Shown: positions 26,457 through 34,487, numbered from the stretch's first letter. The stretch is DNA of 64,000 nucleotides from Scatavimonas merdigallinarum (GCA_018713055.1 DVFW01000026.1:62001-126000); one strand, 5' to 3'. Notes: generated by a model from the sequence alone, not told the origin. Program-made: numbers and translations.

Positions 26457-27293
26457 ATGATTACCGCACTGACAATTGAAGAGAACCAGCCGCAGGACGG
26501 GTTGCAAAGGTTGCGAGCGTGTCTGCAGAGAAACCAGCTGCATATAGAACGGCGCACATACAGAGAGGTAACTGTACACCATGTGTTATATGAAAGAAAA
26601 CGCAGAACAATTTCATGGAGAAAGCTTACAAAAGCGCTGGGGGAAGGAAAAACAGCCTTATTGTACAGCGGAAAAGAGCCGCTGCCGCCCGGACTGCGGC
26701 GTTACCGCAGTTTTGCGTTTATGCACCGTATGGCGGAAAACGGTGCACTGCAGGTTTTGCAGGCGCTTGACATTGAGCCATATCGCCTGAAAATTGGGCT
26801 GTATGACCCGGCGGGCGCGCACAGCAGCCTTTTAAACGCGCTTTTACCTTTTTCCGCCTGCATCCACGCGGTCAGCGCAAACTACCCGATATATGCAGAC
26901 GCAGCAGAGGAAATTATGGAAAGCAGCGGCGCGTATATTGCCGTACACAAAAATTCAAAGATTCTTGCAAACTGCCAGGTTATTATTGCTCCGCAAAAAA
27001 TCCGTGAACAACTCCCCTTGTCGGACGGATGTGTGGTTTTTACAGGACAGCCTCCAGCGGTAGAATTACCTGGGCTTTTGCTTTACCGGTTTCGTGTCAG
27101 ACTGCCGGGGCCGTATGCGAAGTTAAAGCCTTATAATATAAGTGACGAGTATTTTTTATGCGCGCTTTATGACGGCGAGCAGCAGTATGCTTTGGGGGAG
27201 CTTTCTCCGTATGCTTACGAAGTTTGCGGAAAGGAAATGCCTCTTATGCAGCTGTGCCGTTTTTTGCAGACGCAAAGCGTATGCCGGCGGTAA
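26457..27293 (+). CDS. Uncharacterised protein with a possible Rossmann-like core
   Basis: 278 residues, not assigned. AAAGGGGTG precedes ATG 26457. The first 90 residues are basic with several Arg-rich stretches. From residue ~110 the order is strand (LKIGLYDPAG), helix (SSLLNALLPF), strand (CIHAVSA), helix (DAAEEIMESSGAY), strand (IAVH), then VIIAPQKI, which looks like an alternating alpha/beta fold of the Rossmann type without a clear GxGxxG. The last 50 residues are Cys/Leu rich. No membrane segments. Its position between gpmI and mgtE gives no hint of role. Confidence 0.65.
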   Translation: MITALTIEENQPQDGLQRLRACLQRNQLHIERRTYREVTVHHVLYERKRRTISWRKLTKALGEGKTALLYSGKEPLPPGLRRYRSFAFMHRMAENGALQVLQALDIEPYRLKIGLYDPAGAHSSLLNALLPFSACIHAVSANYPIYADAAEEIMESSGAYIAVHKNSKILANCQVIIAPQKIREQLPLSDGCVVFTGQPPAVELPGLLLYRFRVRLPGPYAKLKPYNISDEYFLCALYDGEQQYALGELSPYAYEVCGKEMPLMQLCRFLQTQSVCRR

Positions 27294-27333
27294 AAATGGA
27301 TGTAAAATATCGTTTACATGCAGCTTTTCTACA

Positions 27334-27362
27334 TTGACAACAGACAGGATGTAGTATAAAAT
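27334..27362 (+). promoter_or_regulatory. Promoter of the mgtE leader transcript
   Basis: Consensus TTGACA (27334-27339), 17-bp spacer, TAAAAT (27357-27362; an overlapping TATAAA gives a 15-bp spacer). Confidence 0.65.
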
Positions 27363-27402
27363 AAATTTATATACGAAATTTAAACTAAGAGAGGTGAAAG
27401 AG

Positions 27403-27495
27403 ATGGACGCAGGAAGTAGCGGCGGCACAGCGCCTGGACGAAGTAGCAGGGAAAAAATGTGCACGCATTTTTTTGCGTTCATTTTTTTGCGCTGA
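27403..27495 (+). CDS. Possible 30-residue leader ORF of mgtE
   Basis: ATG 27403 is preceded by GAGGTG at six bases. The ORF encodes a Gly/Ser/Arg-rich N-terminal half and a Phe-rich C-terminus (HFFAFIFLR) and stops at 27493-27495, just past the T-run of the terminator-like hairpin. Whether it is translated is unknown; overlap with base-paired RNA regions could be coincidental. Confidence 0.4.
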   Translation: MDAGSSGGTAPGRSSREKMCTHFFAFIFLR

Positions 27496-27529
27496 TTTTT
27501 ACTTTGTCCGGATTTTGTGCCATACTTCC
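27412..27529 (+). promoter_or_regulatory. Structured mgtE leader RNA with nested helices and terminator-like stem
   Basis: Outer helix: GGAAGTA (27412-27418) and GGCACA (27424-27429) pair with TACTTCC (27523-27529) and TGTGCC (27516-27521). Inner helix: GGACGAAGT (27436-27444) pairs with ACTTTGTCC (27501-27509) with one G-U. Inside is AAAAAATG..ACGCA / TGCGT.CATTTTTT (27452-27488), a terminator-like hairpin with a T-run. CAGCGC (27428-27433) can also pair with GCGCTG (27489-27494), crossing the inner helix. Likely a cis-regulatory switch for Mg uptake; I do not recognise the M-box consensus in it. Confidence 0.55.
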
Positions 27530-27561
27530 GCCTAATCGAAAAATGTTAGGAGGAGAAGGCA

Positions 27562-28917
27562 ATGGAGAGAAGTCCGGTATATGTGCAGGATACGATTCTG
27601 TCTTTGCTGGAACAAAAAAAATATGCGACCCTGCGGGATATTCTTACAACGATTAAACCCGTTGACATAGCGGCGTTGTTTGACGATATGCAGGAGGATG
27701 CGCTGCCTCTTTTGTTCCGGCTTTTGCCAAAAGAGCTTGCAGCGGAAACCTTTGTTGAAATGGATGAAGACGCGCAGGAGCTTTTGATCCACGGCTTCAG
27801 CGATACGGAGCTTAAAGAGGTTGTGGACGAGCTATATGTAGACGACGCGGTGGATCTGATAGAAGAAATGCCCGCCAATGTGGTCAAGCGTATTTTGCAG
27901 CAGGCCGACCCGGATACCAGAAAAATGATCAATGAGATCCTGAAGTATCCAGACGATAGCGCAGGCAGCATTATGACGACAGAGTATGTCAGCCTGCGTC
28001 CGAATATGACGGTTTTGGATGCAATTAAGCGCATCCGCAGGACCGGAGTAGATAAAGAAACCATCTATACCTGCTATGTTACAAAAGAAAATCGGAAATT
28101 GATTGGTATTTTATCCATTAAAACGTTGCTTTTATCCGATGAAGACGATGTAGTTGAGGATATTATGGAAACAAACGTGATATCTGTCAACACGCTGGAC
28201 GACCAGGAGGCCGTTGCGCAGATGTTTAACAAATACGATTTTCTTGCCATTCCGGTGGTAGACAGGGAAAACCGTCTGGTTGGTATTGTAACCGTTGACG
28301 ATGCGATTGACGTCATGCAGGAGGAAGCAACGGAAGACATGGAGGTTATGGCGGCGATCACACCGACCGACAAACCTTATATGAAGACAAGCGTATTTGA
28401 AACGTGGCGTAAGCGCGTGCCGTGGCTGTTGATTTTGATGATTTCTGCAACCTTTACAGGCATGATCATCACTTCGTTTGAGGATGCTCTGGCAGCGCAG
28501 GTTGCACTGACGGCGTTTATTCCCATGTTGATGGATACGGGGGGGAATTCCGGAAGCCAAACGTCTGTAACAATTATTCGCGGCCTTTCCCTGGGGGAAA
28601 TTGAGTTTCGCGATATGCCCAGGATTATCTGGAAGGAATGCCGTGTTGCGGTGTTGTGCGGTGTAACGCTGGCTGCGGCCAATTTTGTTAAGCTGATGCT
28701 TTTTGACCGTGTGGGAGCTTCGATTGCAATGGTCGTTTGCCTGACGCTAATTGCAACGGTAATTGTCGCAAAAGTTATTGGCTGTACGCTGCCAATGCTT
28801 GCAAAGAAAGTAGGGTTTGACCCAGCGGTCATGGCAAGCCCGTTTATTACAACGGCGGTAGACGCTATTTCGTTGCTTGTATATTTCCAGATTGCAAAGC
28901 TGCTGTTAGGCATATAA
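27562..28917 (+). CDS. mgtE: MgtE-family magnesium transporter
   Basis: Mg2+ channel/transporter of 451 residues. Residues 1-130 form the superhelical N domain (repeated LLFRLLPKELAAETF-type helices), 135-255 two CBS domains (SIMTTEYVSLRPNMTVLDAI; ETNVISVNTLDDQEAV), and 280-450 five membrane helices with the pore motif MDTGGNSGSQTS. The cytosolic domains sense Mg and gate the pore in this family. TTAGGAGGAG precedes the ATG. The long structured leader upstream suggests additional control at the RNA level. Confidence 0.95.
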   Translation: MERSPVYVQDTILSLLEQKKYATLRDILTTIKPVDIAALFDDMQEDALPLLFRLLPKELAAETFVEMDEDAQELLIHGFSDTELKEVVDELYVDDAVDLIEEMPANVVKRILQQADPDTRKMINEILKYPDDSAGSIMTTEYVSLRPNMTVLDAIKRIRRTGVDKETIYTCYVTKENRKLIGILSIKTLLLSDEDDVVEDIMETNVISVNTLDDQEAVAQMFNKYDFLAIPVVDRENRLVGIVTVDDAIDVMQEEATEDMEVMAAITPTDKPYMKTSVFETWRKRVPWLLILMISATFTGMIITSFEDALAAQVALTAFIPMLMDTGGNSGSQTSVTIIRGLSLGEIEFRDMPRIIWKECRVAVLCGVTLAAANFVKLMLFDRVGASIAMVVCLTLIATVIVAKVIGCTLPMLAKKVGFDPAVMASPFITTAVDAISLLVYFQIAKLLLGI

Positions 28918-28944
28918 AATTGTATTTCAAAGCCGTTTTACCGG

Positions 28945-28989
28945 CATAATAAAAAGCAGAAGGGGAACCCCCTTCTGCTTTTTATTATG
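28945..28989. terminator. Bidirectional terminator with a perfect 21-bp stem
   Basis: Arms 28945-28965 and 28969-28989 are exact reverse complements around an AAC loop; core GCAGAAGGGG / CCCCTTCTGC flanked by A5 and T5. Serves mgtE (+) and the YbaK gene (-). Confidence 0.95.
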
Positions 28990-29005
28990 CAAATTTCTGC
29001 AGGCA

Positions 29006-29479
29006 TCAGGTCTGCCAGTTTTTGCATACATCAATCCACCGCTCAGAACCTGCATACCTTACAAGTTCGGGAATGGTAAGTTCAATTGCGCTGTTGCTGC
29101 TGCCGCAAGCGGGGAAGACAGTTTCAAACCGTTTAAGCGATTGGTCCAAATACACATCTACACCCTGGTTTACTGCAAACGGGCACACGCCGCCAATGGC
29201 ATGGCCCACCATCTGCGCAACTTCATTGGGAGCAAGCATTTTAGCCTTTGTATGAAACTGCGCCTTAAATTTTGCGTTATCAATTTTTGCGTCTCCTGCG
29301 GCAACGATTAGTACGGCGTTTTGATGTACTTTAAAGGACAACGTTTTTGCAATGCGTTCCGGTTTGCATCCCAGCGCGTTTGCTGCAAGCTCCACGGTAG
29401 CGGAAGAGGTGCTGAATTCCTGTATTCTTGTATCAATCCCAAACTGCCTGAAATATTCCCGGACCTTTTCGATTGCCAT
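29006..29479 (-). CDS. YbaK/EbsC-family aminoacyl-tRNA deacylase
   Basis: 157 residues, a single YbaK/ProX editing domain. The family hydrolyses mischarged tRNAs such as Cys-tRNA-Pro or Ala-tRNA-Pro. The sequence shows ERIAKTLSFKV (with the conserved Lys), AAGDAKIDNAKF, GHAIGGVCPFAV and FPACGSSNSAIELT, all positions typical of this domain. Substrate not determined. It is monocistronic and convergent with mgtE. Confidence 0.88.
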   Translation of the reverse strand: MAIEKVREYFRQFGIDTRIQEFSTSSATVELAANALGCKPERIAKTLSFKVHQNAVLIVAAGDAKIDNAKFKAQFHTKAKMLAPNEVAQMVGHAIGGVCPFAVNQGVDVYLDQSLKRFETVFPACGSSNSAIELTIPELVRYAGSERWIDVCKNWQT

Positions 29480-29595
29480 TTTTATAAATCCCGCTTTCTG
29501 TATTTTATATCTTATTGTACCAGAAAGCAGGTGTTTTTTGCAACTTTTTATGCGGAGCGTTTTTGTGGGCTATATAAGAATTTTGTCCGCTTGTC

Positions 29596-29624
29596 TTGTC
29601 TGTAAAGAACAAATACGGTATGAT
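29596..29624 (+). promoter_or_regulatory. Promoter upstream of the 106-codon ORF
   Basis: TTGTCT (29596-29601), 17-bp spacer, TATGAT (29619-29624). It would drive the small ORF and the downstream YjdF-like gene. Confidence 0.5.
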
Positions 29625-29706
29625 AAACAGGGGAATAAAGCGGTATACCGGTAAAATTGGCATGTTGGCAAAGAAAAAGCCGTATATTTAGAAAGGAGGC
29701 TCCCTT

Positions 29707-30027
29707 TTGACGCATAGCGGACTGGTAGACGGCGGCCTTTATTTTTCAAAGGGATATCTGCAGACTGGCCGTTTAAGAACGGAGAAAAATAGTAGTATAC
29801 TGCGCCGCAGAGAAAATGGAAAGCGGATTGCCTTGCCGTTTGTGCGCAATAAAAGGGTATGTGTGCATTTAAAATGCGGCCCGCAAAAGGCGGGTTTCCG
29901 GTGCAGTGGTTATGTGGGCGTACAGCCAGGGCGGCATATGAATAAACGCCACTGGAATACGGTGGATTTACAGTGTGAGTGCCGGACAGGGAGCTGTATG
30001 AAATGCTTGCAGACAGCTTGCAAATAA
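29707..30027 (+). CDS. Doubtful small basic, Cys-containing ORF
   Basis: 106 residues from TTG 29707. The only support is a very strong Shine-Dalgarno (GAAAGGAGG, 29691-29699) at the right distance and a promoter upstream. The protein is basic and ends with a cysteine cluster (LQCECRTGSCMKCLQTACK). No family recognised. It ends 18 bp before the YjdF-like gene. The opposite strand is also open over much of this stretch (29570-30088) but lacks a ribosome binding site. Could instead be a transcribed leader region. Confidence 0.4.
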   Translation: MTHSGLVDGGLYFSKGYLQTGRLRTEKNSSILRRRENGKRIALPFVRNKRVCVHLKCGPQKAGFRCSGYVGVQPGRHMNKRHWNTVDLQCECRTGSCMKCLQTACK

Positions 30028-30045
30028 ACCGGCGGAGGTGTGCGT

Positions 30046-30870
30046 ATGAAGGCAAGGGAAAAATTGCAGACAAAAAAACGGCTTTCACAGGAAATTAAAG
30101 AAAACAAAGGAACCTTTCTGTTTTATATTGTTATTCGTGTAATTGTTATTGGCGTTATGATTATGGGGATTTTTAGCCGGAATTATGAAAGTGTTTTTGT
30201 GTGCGCGCTCACACTGGTGCTTTTTTTAATCCCCTCTTTTGTGGAGAAACGGCTGCGCATAGATCTGCCGAATACACTGGAGGTCATTGTGATCCTGTTT
30301 ATTTTTGCGGCGGAAATTCTAGGGGAAATCAATGCGTTTTATATTATTATTCCAGCCTGGGATACAATGCTGCATACAATAAATGGGTTTTTAATGGCAG
30401 CGATTGGGTTTTCGCTGGTGGATATATTTAACCGAAGCGACCGAATAAAGTTTTCTCTTTCTCCTGCGTTTTTAGCGGTTGTGGCGTTTTGTTTTTCGAT
30501 GACGATAGGCGTATTATGGGAATTTTTTGAATTTGGAGCAGATTTGTTTTTACATACGGATATGCAAAAGGATACGTTTATACAGCACATTTCGTCTGTG
30601 GCGCTGCATCCGGAGGGGAAGAATATTGCAGTGCATCTGGATGCAATCGGAAAAACAGTGGTCCACACAGCGGGTGGGGAAACCTATACGTTTGGCGCGT
30701 ATCTGGATATAGGACTCATAGATACTATGAAAGACCTGTTTGTAAATTTTTTGGGTGCAATTGTATTTTCGGTCATTGGTTTTTTCTATATTAAAGGAAG
30801 AGGAAAAACCAAATTTGCCGGCCGTTTTATTCCTAAGATAAAGGAAGAAAACAAACAGGAGAAACAATAA
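30046..30870 (+). CDS. YjdF/DUF2238-like integral membrane protein
   Basis: 274 residues from ATG 30046 (GGCGGAGG seven bases before; GTG 30040 rejected). About six hydrophobic helices: residues ~20-45, 50-68, 75-95, 105-130, 142-165 and 225-250. Conserved polar residues sit in AWDTMLHTINGF, IGVLWEFFEFGADLF and DTMKDLFVNFLGA, the pattern I associate with DUF2238/YjdF proteins, whose function is unknown. The insert between helices 5 and 6 (HISSVALHPEGKNI...) is longer than usual. The C-terminus is basic and cytoplasmic. Confidence 0.7.
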   Translation: MKAREKLQTKKRLSQEIKENKGTFLFYIVIRVIVIGVMIMGIFSRNYESVFVCALTLVLFLIPSFVEKRLRIDLPNTLEVIVILFIFAAEILGEINAFYIIIPAWDTMLHTINGFLMAAIGFSLVDIFNRSDRIKFSLSPAFLAVVAFCFSMTIGVLWEFFEFGADLFLHTDMQKDTFIQHISSVALHPEGKNIAVHLDAIGKTVVHTAGGETYTFGAYLDIGLIDTMKDLFVNFLGAIVFSVIGFFYIKGRGKTKFAGRFIPKIKEENKQEKQ

Positions 30871-30885
30871 ACCGGGAGGATTTTT

Positions 30886-31695
30886 ATGCTTGGTGCAATT
30901 ATTGGCGATATTATAGGATCTGTGTATGAGTGGGATAATATTAAAACGGAGGATTTTCCGCTTTTTTGCAGTAAAAGCCGTTTTACAGACGACACCGTAC
31001 TGACTGTTGCAACGGCGCGGACGCTTTTGCAACTTGCGGGAAAAAAAGAAATGGACGAGCGGGATATAGCAAAAGCATACGCCCAAAATTACAGGGCTTA
31101 TTATAGGAAATATCCGTTTGCGGGTTTTGGCGGAATGTTTGCGGACTGGGCGCAAAAGGAGCCCATGCTGATCCAGGGAAGCTACGGAAATGGAGCGGCT
31201 ATGCGTGTCTGCCCGATTGGCTATGCGTTTGATGATATGGAAAGCGTGCTGCTGCACACAGAAAAAAGCTGCCTGTATACGCATAACAATGCGGAGGCGA
31301 TAAAGGGTGCAAAAGCCGTAGCCGGCGCAGTATTTCTGGCAAGGAATGGAAAGAAAAAGGCGGACATACGCCGTTTTGTCCAGCATATGGCAGGGTACGA
31401 CCTGAACGTGAGGCTGGAGGATATACGCCCGGGTTATACATTTTCCAGCAGGACAAAGCTTTCCGTACCGGAAGCCATTAGCGCATTTTTGCAGGCGGAA
31501 AGTTTTGAAGACACGCTTAGAAAGGCTGTTTCCATCGGAGGCGACAGTGACACCATCGCATGCATTGCCGGTGGAATTGCATATGCATTTTACAGGCAAA
31601 TTCCAAAAGAGATAGAAAAGCAGGCCATACGCCGGCTGGACCAGGGGCTGCTGCAGACTGTTACGGCGTTTATGCAAAAGTATCGCCAACAGTAA
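30886..31695 (+). CDS. ADP-ribosylglycohydrolase family protein
   Basis: 269 residues of the DraG/ARH fold. Metal-binding motifs are present: GAIIGDIIGSVYE at the N-terminus, FTDDTVLTVA (residues ~43-52), and GGDSDTIACIAGGIA near residue 222. GNGAAMRVCPIGY is also family-typical. Members remove ADP-ribose from proteins or small molecules; the substrate here is unknown and no partner ADP-ribosyltransferase is in the window. It begins 15 bp after the YjdF-like gene, with GGGAGG upstream, so the two are cotranscribed. Confidence 0.88.
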   Translation: MLGAIIGDIIGSVYEWDNIKTEDFPLFCSKSRFTDDTVLTVATARTLLQLAGKKEMDERDIAKAYAQNYRAYYRKYPFAGFGGMFADWAQKEPMLIQGSYGNGAAMRVCPIGYAFDDMESVLLHTEKSCLYTHNNAEAIKGAKAVAGAVFLARNGKKKADIRRFVQHMAGYDLNVRLEDIRPGYTFSSRTKLSVPEAISAFLQAESFEDTLRKAVSIGGDSDTIACIAGGIAYAFYRQIPKEIEKQAIRRLDQGLLQTVTAFMQKYRQQ

Positions 31696-31738
31696 GAAGG
31701 TGTAAAAACTGAAAATTTCTCTGCTGTAATATGTAAAA

Positions 31739-31765
31739 GGCCCGGTTTTACCGGGCCATATTTTT
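31739..31765. terminator. Bidirectional terminator
   Basis: GGCCCGG / CCGGGCC with a TTTTA loop, T-rich tract on the plus strand and A-run (T-run on minus) on the other side; between the ADP-ribosylglycohydrolase and desulfoferrodoxin genes. Confidence 0.85.
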
Positions 31766-32153
31766 ATACCAGATCTGTTTTCCAAAGACCGTGCCGGTTG
31801 CAGTAGGAATATACCGCTTTGGGCGTTTCGCCCTCTGCAAGGGAAAACTGAACCTTAGGTGCTTCATTTGGGCGCAGGGATTTCCGTTGCCCGCCGCAGC
31901 AGGTTTGCAGATAAACAAACTCGATATAATGGTTTTCCTCCATAGGATGCGGGGCCGATCCAACGGCCACATTTACATGATTGCCGTCCATCTGAACTAC
32001 GGGACCATGTTTTTCCTGAGCGCCGTCTGTTGTGTTAGCCTCCAGCTGCACCATTGGTTCCGAACAGCAGTAAATGGGTACGCCCCGGTCTATAATAAGG
32101 CCTGCCAGGTTGCCGCAATGTTTGCAAAGGAAAAATTTTTGATGTTTTGTCAT
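31764..32153 (-). CDS. dfx: Desulfoferrodoxin (superoxide reductase)
   Basis: Reduces superoxide to peroxide without releasing oxygen, an anaerobe's oxidative-stress enzyme. Two domains: an N-terminal desulforedoxin-like iron site (Cys10, Cys13, Cys29, Cys30) and the SOR domain with His49, His69, His75, Cys118 and His121 as ligands to the active-site iron. It is thus a 2Fe-SOR, 129 residues. Start ATG 32153 follows AAAGGAG; an in-frame start at 32192 would add 13 unconserved residues. No rubredoxin or rubrerythrin gene is adjacent. Confidence 0.94.
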   Translation of the reverse strand: MTKHQKFFLCKHCGNLAGLIIDRGVPIYCCSEPMVQLEANTTDGAQEKHGPVVQMDGNHVNVAVGSAPHPMEENHYIEFVYLQTCCGGQRKSLRPNEAPKVQFSLAEGETPKAVYSYCNRHGLWKTDLV

Positions 32154-32282
32154 TTTAAAAACTCCTTTTTCTTTTATTGTGGTAAAAATCAATTTGTATT
32201 ATACCAGAAAAGCGGGAAGATTATATTTTTGTCCCTTTACGGTATAATAATAAAAAACAAAATGGGAAAGGAAACAGCAGGT

Positions 32283-33323
32283 ATGGAAAAAGTTGCATTT
32301 TTTGATACGAAACCCTACGATAAGCTCTGGTTTGAACGCGTGGAACATCCGGGGCTGGAATTTAAATATTATGAAAATAAGCTTAATGAAGACACAGCCG
32401 GGCTTGTGCGCGGCTGTACGGGGGCGGTTGCGTTTGTTAACGATACGATTGACGCACGCGCAATCGAACAGCTGTGTGAAAATGGCGTACAGGTGTTGGC
32501 AATGCGATGCGCCGGTTACAACAATATAGATTTTAAGGCTGCGTATAAAAAAATGAATATTTTGCGCGTGCCAAAATATTCGCCTTATGCTGTAGCGGAG
32601 CACACCATGGCGTTGATCCTGACGTTGAACAGAAAAATCCACCGGGCCTATAACAGAACGCGCGATTATAACTTCAGCCTAAACGGGCTTACCGGGTTTG
32701 ATTTATATGGAAAAACGGCAGGGGTAATTGGGACCGGAAAAATTGGACAGGCATTTATCGACATTTGCAAGGGCTTTGGGATGCAGGTGATTGCTTACGA
32801 CCCATATCCTGTAAAGGATGCGGATATTTGCTACGTTGAGCTGGACGAGCTGTTTAGAAGAAGCGATGTGATATCTTTGCATTGCCCGCTTACAGAAAGC
32901 ACGCATTATATTATCAACAGTGAAAGCTTGCAGAAGATGAAAAACGGCGTATTCCTTGTCAATACCTCAAGAGGGTCGCTGATTGAAAGTGAGGCGCTGC
33001 TGAAAGCATTAAAGGAAGGAAAGATCGGCGCTGCGGGACTGGATGTATATGAGGAAGAATCAAACCTGTTTTTTGAAGATTTTTCCGGCTCTGTGATACA
33101 GGACGATGTTTTGTCACTTCTTGTATCTATGCCAAACGTGGTGGTAACGTCCCATCAGGCGTTTTTGACAAATGAAGCTCTGAAAAATATAGCGGAAACC
33201 ACAATATCAAATTTACTGGCCTTTTACAAAGGAGATCCGCTGGAGAATGAAATATGCTACCATTGCCGTACAGGCGGCGTCAGCTCTGACTGCCCCAGAA
33301 GAGAAAAGGGGCGCTGCTTTTAA
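32283..33323 (+). CDS. D-2-hydroxyacid (D-lactate type) dehydrogenase with Cys-rich tail
   Basis: 346 residues. NAD-binding GTGKIG is at 150-155, and the catalytic triad is Arg230 (NTSRG), Glu259 (DVYEEE) and His291 (TSHQAF). The sequence fits D-lactate dehydrogenases of the LdhA type, which reduce pyruvate to D-lactate. Unusual is the last ~22 residues after the normal end: Cys325, Cys328, Cys337 and Cys345 in a CYHC...DCP...RCF arrangement that looks like a small metal or redox site. The frame is open far upstream to 31791, but ATG 32283 after GGAAAGG matches the family start. Confidence 0.88.
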   Translation: MEKVAFFDTKPYDKLWFERVEHPGLEFKYYENKLNEDTAGLVRGCTGAVAFVNDTIDARAIEQLCENGVQVLAMRCAGYNNIDFKAAYKKMNILRVPKYSPYAVAEHTMALILTLNRKIHRAYNRTRDYNFSLNGLTGFDLYGKTAGVIGTGKIGQAFIDICKGFGMQVIAYDPYPVKDADICYVELDELFRRSDVISLHCPLTESTHYIINSESLQKMKNGVFLVNTSRGSLIESEALLKALKEGKIGAAGLDVYEEESNLFFEDFSGSVIQDDVLSLLVSMPNVVVTSHQAFLTNEALKNIAETTISNLLAFYKGDPLENEICYHCRTGGVSSDCPRREKGRCF

Positions 33324-33357
33324 AGAAACGCCTGTATAAAAGCAGGAGGTTGTTTTG

Positions 33358-33386
33358 TTGTATCTTGTCAAAAACAGTGGTATTAT
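33358..33386 (+). promoter_or_regulatory. Promoter for the EamA transporter
   Basis: TTGTAT (33358-33363), 17-bp spacer, TATTAT (33381-33386). Confidence 0.5.
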
Positions 33387-33439
33387 AAAAAGGAGGAACC
33401 AATGAAAACTGCCGGAGGCAATGGAAAGGGGTGCAGGAA

Positions 33440-34393
33440 ATGCGGAGGAAGACACGAGCCTTTTTTACAAACAAAGCGGCTGTTCCTCTGCTTGCCCTTG
33501 TATGCACCGCTTTATGGGGGACAGCCTTTCCCGTTATTAAGCTTTCTTATAAGCAGTTTTATATTGCCTCCCGGGACATAGGGGCAAAGCTTTTATTTGC
33601 AGGGGAACGTTTTGCCCTTGCAGGGCTTTTGGTGTTTTTGCTTGCGCTGGTTTTATACCGTAAGCCGTTGACGATGAAAAAGCGTGATATTATGCCGATT
33701 GTTACGCTGGGCCTGGTACAGACAACGCTGCAATATGTGTTTTCTTATATTGGCGTAGCAAATACGACGGGTACAAAAACGTCTGTAATTACAGCGTGCA
33801 GTGCATTTTTTGCGGTACTGCTGGCACCGCTTTTTTTTCAAAGCGACCAGCTTCATTTTAAAAAAATATTTGGATGTTTGCTTGGGCTTGCGGGAATTGT
33901 AGTAATTCAATTTAACGGTGTTGTATTTGAAAGCTTTTCGTTTTTGGGGGAAGGCTTTGTGTTGCTGTCGGCGCTTTGTTCAGCCGGAGGGAGTTTTATC
34001 AGCAAAGGAGTAATGAAAAACCGCAACGCTATGCAGGTAACTGCTTTTCAAATGTTTGCCGGCGGCGCTGTGCTGATTATTATTGGTGGTGCGTTTGGCG
34101 GCAAGCTGTATTATACAAACTGGCAGCATTGGGCGTTGCTTGCTTATCTGGCGGTTGTATCGGCCATAGCGTTTACATTATGGACGGCACTGCTTGCTTA
34201 TAACCCTGTTGGGAAGATTTGTATTTTTAATTTAATGATTCCGCTGTTTGGTACGCTATGGTCGGGAATTTTATTGGGGGAAAATATTTTTACACTTAAC
34301 AATTTGCTTTCCATTGTTCTGGTATGCACCGGAATATGGCTGGTTCATGCTGTACCGGGGGAGCAAAGCGGCACACAGAAAAAGAAGCGGTAA
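33440..34393 (+). CDS. EamA/DMT-family transporter
   Basis: 317 residues and ten predicted membrane helices in two EamA repeats (first from LLALVCTALWGTAFPVIK; second from GEGFVLLSALCSAGGSFISKG). Drug/metabolite transporter superfamily; members export amino acids, nucleotides or other metabolites, and the substrate is not deducible here. ATG 33440 has AAAGGGG eight bases upstream. A second, stronger ribosome binding site (AGGAGG 33391-33396) faces an ATG at 33402 in another frame. The gene ends just before the left copy of the 42-nt inverted motif that borders the island. Confidence 0.85.
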   Translation: MRRKTRAFFTNKAAVPLLALVCTALWGTAFPVIKLSYKQFYIASRDIGAKLLFAGERFALAGLLVFLLALVLYRKPLTMKKRDIMPIVTLGLVQTTLQYVFSYIGVANTTGTKTSVITACSAFFAVLLAPLFFQSDQLHFKKIFGCLLGLAGIVVIQFNGVVFESFSFLGEGFVLLSALCSAGGSFISKGVMKNRNAMQVTAFQMFAGGAVLIIIGGAFGGKLYYTNWQHWALLAYLAVVSAIAFTLWTALLAYNPVGKICIFNLMIPLFGTLWSGILLGENIFTLNNLLSIVLVCTGIWLVHAVPGEQSGTQKKKR

Positions 34394-34412
34394 GATAGTG
34401 GGGAAAACGCTG

Positions 34413-34454
34413 AAAAAAGCACCGGCAGGTTACCCTTCTGCTCGATAAGGATGT
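34413..34454 (+). repeat. Left copy of a 42-nt motif, inverted relative to 45006-45047
   Basis: AAAAAAGCACCGGCA, 17 variable bases, then ATAAGGATGT. Here the variable part is the left arm of a longer hairpin: 34428-34443 pairs with 34458-34471 (GAGCAGAGGGAACC) with two bulges, leaving ATAAGGATGT in the loop. Confidence 0.75.
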
Positions 34455-34487
34455 TAAGAGCAGAGGGAACCGGCATAAGAGAAAGCA

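Noticed and set aside
27371..27561. Classical M-box riboswitch before mgtE
   Set aside because: The usual conserved segments of that RNA were not seen; a covariance-model search would be needed to exclude it.
29570..30088. 172-codon minus-strand open frame opposite the small Cys ORF
   Set aside because: No ribosome binding site or domain, and its start overlaps the YjdF-like gene.
31791..32282. Long N-terminal extension of the D-lactate dehydrogenase frame
   Set aside because: It runs antisense through the desulfoferrodoxin gene; the family start and ribosome binding site fit ATG 32283.
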